11,368 bases of DNA, taken from NCBI GenBank assembly GCA_020425835.1, contig JAGQRC010000046.1:1-11368 (forward strand), in the 5' to 3' direction. A program made the translations under genes and the position numbers. Origin of the DNA: Planctomycetota bacterium (lineage in GTDB: Bacteria > Planctomycetota > UBA8108 > UBA1146 > JAJFFE01). The notes under the pieces were generated by a model. That model saw nothing but the letters and a program-made list of their open reading frames with translations. It searched no databases and was not told the origin of the DNA. Positions 6,570 to 11,368 of the stretch are shown in pieces. Position 1 is the stretch's first letter; each line of letters starts with the position of its first letter.

Positions 6570-8783
6570 CTACGACAGCACCCGCAGACCGCCGAGGATG
6601 ATCAACACCAAGAGCACTCCACCGAAGAGCATGGAGAGGAGACCGATCCAGACCCAGAGCGGTCGCCACCGGTCACCCAGCGGCTCGGCCCGGACGGTGT
6701 CGAACGTCCCCTCGGCCATCAGTTGCGCGTATTCCTCGGCGCGCTCCTCCTTGAACTCATCCACGGGGACCCTCCCGGTGAAGATCACGTCATCCACGGG
6801 GAACTTGTCGAGACGGAGGTGAGCATTGAAGAAGTGAATGGTGAAGATGAAACCGATTGCGAGGAGCGCTTCGTAGCCGTGGACGACCATCGCCGCGTTG
6901 AAGATCCAGCCGGGCAGGATTCGCGATGCGATCTCGGGGAACCAGAGGAGCAACCCGGAACCGCCGATGATCAGGGAGCCGAAGATCTCCGCCCAGTAGT
7001 CGAACTTCTCCCAGTAGGTCCAGTGGCCGAACCGAGGCTTCGGACCGAGCCCGAAGAACCAGCGGAACATCCCGAAGCAGTCCTGCACGTCCTTCCACTT
7101 GGGGACGAGCGAATTGGGGCCGAACAGCCAGTGGACGAGACCGCGGGGGTGACGACGAGCGGACGCGGCGAGGGCGAGGAGGTGCACCGCGAAGTTGACG
7201 ATGAGCATGAACGCGAAGACGCGGTGCCACACTCCGGCGAGGACGATGCCTCCGAACAACGACGCGAGTGTCCCCGCCCAAGCCTGGTCGGAGAACACCA
7301 AGGGGATGCCGGTGGCGGTGAGCCCGAAGAAGGTCAGCGCCACGAAGACGTGGTTGACTCGATTGAGCTTGGAGAATCGTCGGACGACGCGGCTCTTGTC
7401 GACCGGGGGATGGGGCCCGTGCGCGATCCGCTGCTGGATCGAACGCCCGAACCAGAGCAGGGTGTGGAGGCCGAAGAAGCCGAACGCCCCGGACATCACG
7501 ACGATGAAGTAGATCCAGATCGCGTAGAGCAGCGGGTAGTTCTCGCGGTCCCGATAGTTGGCATGGGGGGAGAACTGGACGAAGCTCTCGTTGGCGCCGA
7601 CGTGGCAACCGACCTGCCCGCACGTCGCGATCAAGTTCTTCGCGTGGACGCGCGACCGCTCATCGTCGATCGGCCGGATGTCGTGGGCACCGTGGCAGTC
7701 GCTGCAGCGAGCGGCTCGTGTGGATCCGAGTTCCGTCACTTGGCCGTGGTAGCTGTCCCGGTAGCTCGCGTAGTAGGTGCCGCGGAGGGTGTTCTCGTTC
7801 TCGGGGTCGTTGTGGCACTCGCCGCACTCGTGGACGACATCCATCATGAACTCGGACTGCCCGGATCGCGTGATCCCGTGCGCGGTGTGACAGTCGGTGC
7901 AGACCGGTGCGCGTTCGTCGCGCTCACGGAGACGCTGGCCGTGGATGCTCTCGTCGTAGATCTCGCGAACACCCAGGTGACAGTTGCCGCAGGTCTGCGG
8001 AATACGCTGCCGATGGGTGCGGGAACGGGGGTCGTCGGACGGGTGGACGTCGTGCGCGCCGTGGCAGTCGACGCAGTTCGCCGCGGTGAGCAGCCCGGCT
8101 TCGGAGACCGCCTTGCCGTGCGTGCTCTCGAGATAGGTGAGGATGTGTTGTTTCGGGTTCGTCCCGTTCTGGCCGTTGGGCGCATGCTTCTGGTGACACT
8201 CGGCGCACCAGAACGCCCGGTTGAGACGGTGGATCTTGGACCGACGATCGGCGAGCCATCGCATCTCGTGCCCGCCGTGGCAGGTCGTGCAGGTCGGCGC
8301 CAGTGACCCGTTGACCTCGGGCGGCGTCCCGTGCGCGCTCGAGGCGAAGAGCTCGGCGATCTCGGTGTGGCATTGGGCGCCGCAGGTGCTCCGGTTGAGG
8401 CTGGGCGCGTGCGGCAGTCGCTCGGCGTCGACGTGGCACTGGACGCAGAGGACCTTCTCGTGAGGACTCCCGGCCAGGGACTCTCGAGTGACGTAGAGAC
8501 CGGGTCGCACGTCGGGTTCGGTCCCGGTCAGCTCTGCTTTGGGCGGAGCGACGACGCCGTCGGTGCCGGGCTCGAGCCAAGTGCCGACCATCGAGAAGCG
8601 ATCGGCTGGATTCAGCTCCGCGATGTGGGGTTTGCCGTGGCAGCGGAGGCATCGTCGGTCCGCCTCGGGCGCGGCGGCGTCCTCGTCGGATGTCGCCCTC
8701 GCGGTCGGGATCGCGACGCACGTGGCGATCAGGGCGAGCGTGAAGATGCGCGCTCGGCTCCACCCACTCTTGGTCGTGGCCAC
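6570..8783 (-). CDS. Undecahaem cytochrome c / cytochrome b membrane fusion, probable quinol dehydrogenase (copy A)
   Basis: A 737-residue first gene of the operon. It has a signal sequence (about 9-30, likely cut after 'ARA'), then eleven haem motifs with cysteines near 45, 113, 134, 165, 193, 237, 265, 295, 320, 360 and 388. Motif 3 is CX3CH (CGAQCH) and motif 11 is CX4CH (CGQVGCH); the other nine are CXXCH. The C-terminal membrane domain has about six helices (about 419-445, 475-497, 513-536, 597-616, 627-653, 708-733), with histidines 478, 520, 534, 635, 650 and 655 as candidate b-haem ligands. The block 'HWTYWEKFDYWAEIFG' is shared with the paralogue at 137-2383. Oxidation of quinol and transfer to periplasmic cytochromes is inferred from the CbcL-like architecture. 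The GTG start at 8783 is chosen because AAGGGGAGAGG lies 4 nt upstream and a signal peptide begins there. The frame opens to 8921 but adds no export signal. Confidence 0.9.
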   Translation of the reverse strand: MATTKSGWSRARIFTLALIATCVAIPTARATSDEDAAAPEADRRCLRCHGKPHIAELNPADRFSMVGTWLEPGTDGVVAPPKAELTGTEPDVRPGLYVTRESLAGSPHEKVLCVQCHVDAERLPHAPSLNRSTCGAQCHTEIAELFASSAHGTPPEVNGSLAPTCTTCHGGHEMRWLADRRSKIHRLNRAFWCAECHQKHAPNGQNGTNPKQHILTYLESTHGKAVSEAGLLTAANCVDCHGAHDVHPSDDPRSRTHRQRIPQTCGNCHLGVREIYDESIHGQRLRERDERAPVCTDCHTAHGITRSGQSEFMMDVVHECGECHNDPENENTLRGTYYASYRDSYHGQVTELGSTRAARCSDCHGAHDIRPIDDERSRVHAKNLIATCGQVGCHVGANESFVQFSPHANYRDRENYPLLYAIWIYFIVVMSGAFGFFGLHTLLWFGRSIQQRIAHGPHPPVDKSRVVRRFSKLNRVNHVFVALTFFGLTATGIPLVFSDQAWAGTLASLFGGIVLAGVWHRVFAFMLIVNFAVHLLALAASARRHPRGLVHWLFGPNSLVPKWKDVQDCFGMFRWFFGLGPKPRFGHWTYWEKFDYWAEIFGSLIIGGSGLLLWFPEIASRILPGWIFNAAMVVHGYEALLAIGFIFTIHFFNAHLRLDKFPVDDVIFTGRVPVDEFKEERAEEYAQLMAEGTFDTVRAEPLGDRWRPLWVWIGLLSMLFGGVLLVLIILGGLRVLS

Positions 8784-8787
8784 CGTA

Positions 8788-8798
8788 CCTCTCCCCTT
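8788..8798 (-). promoter_or_regulatory. Strong ribosome binding site that fixes the GTG start at 8783
   Basis: AAGGGGAGAGG on the minus strand contains GGAG 7 nt before the GTG. It decides the start of the first b/c fusion against the longer open frame to 8921. Confidence 0.75.
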
Positions 8799-8870
8799 GC
8801 TCGAGTTCACCGAAGAGGCTTCCCGTCGAACTCCGTCCGTCGACGCGCACGGTGTCCGGGTTCCTCGGTG

Positions 8871-8886
8871 TGCAAATATCGAGTCA
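8871..8886 (-). promoter_or_regulatory. Sigma-54-like promoter element (tentative)
   Basis: On the minus strand TGACTC-N5-TTGCA resembles the sigma-54 consensus TGGCAC-N5-TTGCW. The -12 part is intact, but the -24 GG reads GA, a serious deviation. It lies about 88 nt before the GTG of the first cytochrome gene, in the only clearly AT-rich patch of the region. TTGACT could also be a sigma-70 -35 box, but no matching -10 is visible. Confidence 0.25.
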
Positions 8887-8899
8887 ACGTCGGGGAGCG

Positions 8900-8940
8900 C
8901 GAAGCCGCGGCTTCGACGCAACGACGGCTACGCTCGAAGC
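8900..8940. repeat. Palindrome cluster: 16-bp perfect palindrome plus an overlapping inverted repeat
   Basis: CGAAGCCGCGGCTTCG at 8900-8915 is a perfect 16-bp palindrome. Its right arm, as GCTTCGA (8910-8916), is also inverted against TCGAAGC at 8934-8940. The shared core CGAAGC therefore occurs three times in alternating orientation. It lies just upstream of the candidate promoter, where a dimeric regulator would bind. Confidence 0.6.
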
Positions 8941-8980
8941 GTCGCCCTCCTCGTTCGAGATCGAGGGTTGGAGCGACCGA

Positions 8981-9007
8981 CGACTCACCGGGCCAGACGG
9001 TGAGTCG
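8981..9007. repeat. Perfect 10-bp inverted repeat with 7-nt loop
   Basis: CGACTCACCG and CGGTGAGTCG flank a 7-nt loop with no mismatch. There is no T-run on either side. It lies about 95 nt upstream of the sigma-54-like element, so it may be an activator or repressor site, or a second non-canonical terminator. Confidence 0.6.
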
Positions 9008-9109
9008 ATCGCCGCGACGAACGCCGTCGGTGGCATTCGATCGTCGGACGGGTGGTCGGTCGCAGGAATGAGAGCGACGCGCGAACCCGCGTCACGAGTG
9101 ACAATCGCC

Positions 9110-9136
9110 GAGGCGGCGTCGGATGAACGCCGCCTC
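9110..9136 (-). terminator. Hairpin after the VPS10-like gene, probable terminator
   Basis: A perfect 10-bp GC-rich stem (GAGGCGGCGT / ACGCCGCCTC) with a 7-nt loop starts 6 nt past the stop of the propeller gene. There is no clear U-run on the minus strand, so termination would be of the non-canonical type. The plus-strand side is slightly richer in T (CTTCGTTTC), so it could work in both directions. Confidence 0.6.
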
Positions 9137-9142
9137 TTCGTT

Positions 9143-11368
9143 TCAGTCGTGGTCGTCCTTCTCGCCGCGGATCTTCGGTGCCGGCTTCACCCGGGGCTCG
9201 AAGGGCTCCGGCTTCTCGACGACGAGTTTCGTGCGCGACGTCGACTCGCCTTGCCGGAGCTCGAGCGCATACGTTCCGGCGGTGATGTAGAGCGGCTGTC
9301 CGAGACGGTGACTCTCGCTCCAAGGAGTGCGGGCGAGTCGCCCGTGGTCGGGTCGGTCGTCGTCGGGCTCGTTCGCGTCATCCGACTTCTCGGCGTCGCC
9401 CTCGGAGACGCGCTCGGATTCGCGCGCCGCTTCAGCGGGGAGGGCGAGCGTCGGATCGAGCAGCAGATCCCACTCGAAGACCTGAACTCCGGGCGCCGCG
9501 TCCAGCACGAGCGTCCGCAAGACGCGATCGGCATCGTCCAGCACGCGGAGCTCGACCGAGCCGGCCTGCGCGGCCCAGAACGGGATGACCAACTCGGGGT
9601 CTTCCTCTTCACGGTGGAACCAACGCGAGCGGCGATTGCGCCAGCCGCGCGATGCGGTGACCTTCTCGACCGGGAAGATCCGGAGACCATCCTGGGGCTC
9701 GTCCGGTTGCACGTTCGCCCGTCGAGCGAGCTCCTGGATCGGCAGGGCGTCGATGACCCAGACGCTACGACCGTGGGTCGCGGCGACCAGCTCTCGCTCG
9801 GTCGGATGGACGGCCAGGTCGTGCACCGGAACGTTGGGCAACTCGTCGGGGAGCGCCCGCCACGATTCGCCGCGATCGAGCGACACGTAGACCCCGCGGT
9901 CGGTCCCGAGGTAGAGGAGCTCCGGGACGACCGGATCCTCGCGAACGACATTGATCGGTTCAGCGGGAAGCCCGGTCGTGATGGACCTCCAACTCTTCCC
10001 GAGGTCCTCGGTCACGTAGAGGTAGGGCGTGAGGTCGTCGTCGCGATAGCCGTTGAGCGCGATGTAGCAGCGTCCACGCTCGACCCGCGATGGCTCGACT
10101 CGTGAGATCCAACGCGAGTGGGGCAGCGCGGCATCGACCTCCGCCCAGTTCCGACCGCCGTCCTCGGTGACGTGCAAGTGACCATCGTCGGTCCCGGCCC
10201 AGATCAGCCCGAACTCGAGCGGGGACTCCCCGATCGTGGTGATCGTCGCGAACGGGACATCGCCCCTCTCGGGCCGGCGCGACAGATCGGGACTGATCGG
10301 GGTCCAGTCGACGCCCTGGTTCATGCTGCGGAACAGTCGATTCGCTCCGAAGTAGACGATGTCGGCGTTGTGCGGGGAGAGCAGGATCGGCGTCGCCCAG
10401 TTGTAGCGCAGCGCGGGCTCGCCGATCGCGTCTCGCGGTCGGACATCGTGGCGCGTGCCGTCGGGATCGATGCGAAGGTAGAACCCGAACTGGTACCCGA
10501 GATACCGCGTCCGATCACGAGGATCGATCTGAACGAACATGCCGTCCCCGCCGCCGAACGAGGTCCAGGCATCCTGTCCCGGGCGGGACCGGCTCGACCC
10601 TCCCATGGTCCCGTTGTCCTGGAGCCCGCCGTAGATCCAGTACGGATCGCGGTCGTCGAGGGCGACGGTGTAGAACTGCCCCACCGGCGGCCCGTCGAGC
10701 TCCAGCCACGTGTCGCCGCCGTCGTGGCTGAGGTCCAGTCCGCCGTCGTTGCCGAGCAGGATGCGCTGCGGATGGACGGGATCGATCCAGATCGCGTGAT
10801 GATCGACGTGGACATCGGGGGTCAGCACGTTCGTGAAGCTCTTGCCGCCGTCGACGGAGCGGATCAGCGGGACGCCGGTCAAGTAGATCCGGTCCGGATC
10901 GTCGGGCGCGACGGCGATGCGACCGAAGTAGTACCCGTACGTGTGGACCACTTCACGGATCGGATCGTCGTGGGTTCGACGCCACGACTCACCGCCATCG
11001 TCGGACCGGTACACCTCGAGGCCGCGGATGTCGGTGCGGAACAAGTTGTCGTTCGCGTCGTCGAGCTCCGCGATCAGGTCGGCGATCGTGAGCTCGTCCT
11101 TCTCGATCTTGGCGATCAGCCCCTCGGCATCGAGATCCGGCGGGAAGTCGTTCCCCCGGATGAACCGCTCGATCTCGTCGGGGTCCTGGGCGAGGAACTC
11201 GTCCTTGCTCATTCCGCGCAGTCGCTTGGCGGTGACCGCCGTTCCCCCGAGATCCCAGTCGGGCTCGGGGAGCAGCTCCTGGTTGTCGATCGTCGCGTAG
11301 ATCGTGTCGGGTCGGCTCGCCGCGATCGCCAGACCGATGCGCCCGATCGCCTCGCCGGCGGGCAGACC
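9143..11368 (-). CDS. VPS10/sortilin-like Asp-box (BNR) beta-propeller protein, 5' end outside window
   Basis: The last 741 residues of a longer protein; the frame stays open to the window edge. At least seven Asp-box-like motifs (S-x-D-x-G-x-S/T-W) occur near visible residues 122, 171, 214, 348, 401, 453 and 496, for example 'RSDDGGESW', 'LSHDGGDTW' and 'VTEDGGRNW'. Such repeats form the propeller blades of sortilin/VPS10-type and BNR 'glycosyl hydrolase'-annotated proteins, which are usually exported; catalytic activity is rarely shown. A charged, probably helical insert (about 50-112) precedes the first box in the window. The C-terminus (about 592-728) looks like an immunoglobulin-like, FlgD-type beta-sandwich ('VELRVLDDADRVLRTL', 'ITAGTYALELRQG'), interrupted by an Asp/Glu-rich linker at about 647-676. 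A hairpin follows the stop by 6 nt, and 359 nt separate it from the cytochrome operon, so joint transcription is unlikely. The substrate or ligand is unknown. Confidence 0.88.
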   Translation of the reverse strand, partial: GLPAGEAIGRIGLAIAASRPDTIYATIDNQELLPEPDWDLGGTAVTAKRLRGMSKDEFLAQDPDEIERFIRGNDFPPDLDAEGLIAKIEKDELTIADLIAELDDANDNLFRTDIRGLEVYRSDDGGESWRRTHDDPIREVVHTYGYYFGRIAVAPDDPDRIYLTGVPLIRSVDGGKSFTNVLTPDVHVDHHAIWIDPVHPQRILLGNDGGLDLSHDGGDTWLELDGPPVGQFYTVALDDRDPYWIYGGLQDNGTMGGSSRSRPGQDAWTSFGGGDGMFVQIDPRDRTRYLGYQFGFYLRIDPDGTRHDVRPRDAIGEPALRYNWATPILLSPHNADIVYFGANRLFRSMNQGVDWTPISPDLSRRPERGDVPFATITTIGESPLEFGLIWAGTDDGHLHVTEDGGRNWAEVDAALPHSRWISRVEPSRVERGRCYIALNGYRDDDLTPYLYVTEDLGKSWRSITTGLPAEPINVVREDPVVPELLYLGTDRGVYVSLDRGESWRALPDELPNVPVHDLAVHPTERELVAATHGRSVWVIDALPIQELARRANVQPDEPQDGLRIFPVEKVTASRGWRNRRSRWFHREEEDPELVIPFWAAQAGSVELRVLDDADRVLRTLVLDAAPGVQVFEWDLLLDPTLALPAEAARESERVSEGDAEKSDDANEPDDDRPDHGRLARTPWSESHRLGQPLYITAGTYALELRQGESTSRTKLVVEKPEPFEPRVKPAPKIRGEKDDHD

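Larger units (their letters stand above)
8784..9142. other. 359-nt intergenic region upstream of the cytochrome operon
   Basis: No convincing gene is seen here. Reading towards the operon it holds the propeller-gene hairpin (9110-9136), a short inverted repeat GTCAC-GA-GTGAC (9091-9102), a second perfect hairpin (8981-9007), an inverted-repeat cluster (8900-8940), a sigma-54-like element (8871-8886), a leader of about 75 nt and the ribosome site of the first cytochrome gene (8788-8798). The density of symmetric elements suggests that operon control is concentrated here. Confidence 0.7.

Noticed and set aside
6162..8306. 714-residue plus-strand open frame across the first b/c fusion
   Set aside because: It lies antisense to a gene with clear haem motifs and membrane helices. 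Its product is rich in Arg, Glu, Val and Asp with no recognisable domain, as expected of the complement of GC-rich coding sequence.
8715..8722. Possible lipoprotein signal (cysteine at residue 22 in the first b/c fusion leader)
   Set aside because: The context I-A-T-C lacks a Gly/Ala/Ser before the cysteine, and a normal Ala-x-Ala site follows, so a standard signal peptide is more likely.
8784..8921. Upstream in-frame extension (46 residues) of the first b/c fusion
   Set aside because: It has no export signal at its start and runs through the palindrome cluster. The GTG at 8783 has a far better ribosome site followed directly by a signal peptide.
8852..10105. 417-residue plus-strand frame spanning the intergenic region and the propeller gene
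   Set aside because: Most of it is antisense to the Asp-box gene. It crosses the terminator hairpin, and its composition is shadow-like.

Overview
The window looks like a high-GC, Gram-negative-type (periplasm-bearing) bacterium. It carries one complete minus-strand operon of multihaem c-type cytochromes, plus the 3' part of an unrelated minus-strand gene. Large VPS10/BNR propeller proteins beside multihaem cytochromes recall Acidobacteriota, Gemmatimonadota, Eisenbacteria-like or Planctomycetota genomes. That is an impression from family content, and the sequence alone does not fix the phylum. No mobile element, RNA gene or CRISPR array was seen.

Layout, in transcription order from right to left. 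(a) 11368-9143: the C-terminal 741 residues of a sortilin/VPS10-like Asp-box propeller protein, closed by a perfect hairpin just after its stop. (b) 9142-8784: a 359-nt intergenic region holding three strong inverted repeats and the likely promoter of the cytochrome operon. (c) 8783-137: five tightly packed genes. They are an 11-haem cytochrome c/cytochrome b fusion (8783-6570), a membrane-anchored 15-haem cytochrome (start at 6552 or 6570, to 5071), a secreted 15-haem paralogue (5074-3509), a membrane-anchored redoxin-like/TPR protein with no cysteines (3512-2445), and a second 11-haem c/cytochrome b fusion (2383-137). Two junctions are 4-nt ATGA overlaps and a third is a stop/start contact. 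The last gene is 61 nt from its neighbour. (d) 136-1: a long bulged hairpin that may end the operon.

How the genes may work together (inference). The two c/b fusions have the layout of membrane quinol dehydrogenases: a di-haem b-type membrane domain fused to a periplasmic multihaem wire, as in the CbcL type of Geobacter. They could pass electrons from the quinol pool to the two 15-haem periplasmic cytochromes, one tethered and one soluble. In total the four cytochromes carry 52 c-haem attachment motifs (46 CXXCH, three CX4CH, three CX3CH). The redoxin-TPR protein resembles a fusion of a CcmG/ResA-like fold with a CcmI/NrfG-like TPR module, but the catalytic cysteines are gone. A non-catalytic assembly or docking role is therefore more likely than disulfide reduction. 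No terminal reductase, outer-membrane porin or haem-maturation gene is in the window, so the final electron acceptor is unknown.

All large plus-strand reading frames across the operon are antisense shadows of GC-rich coding sequence.
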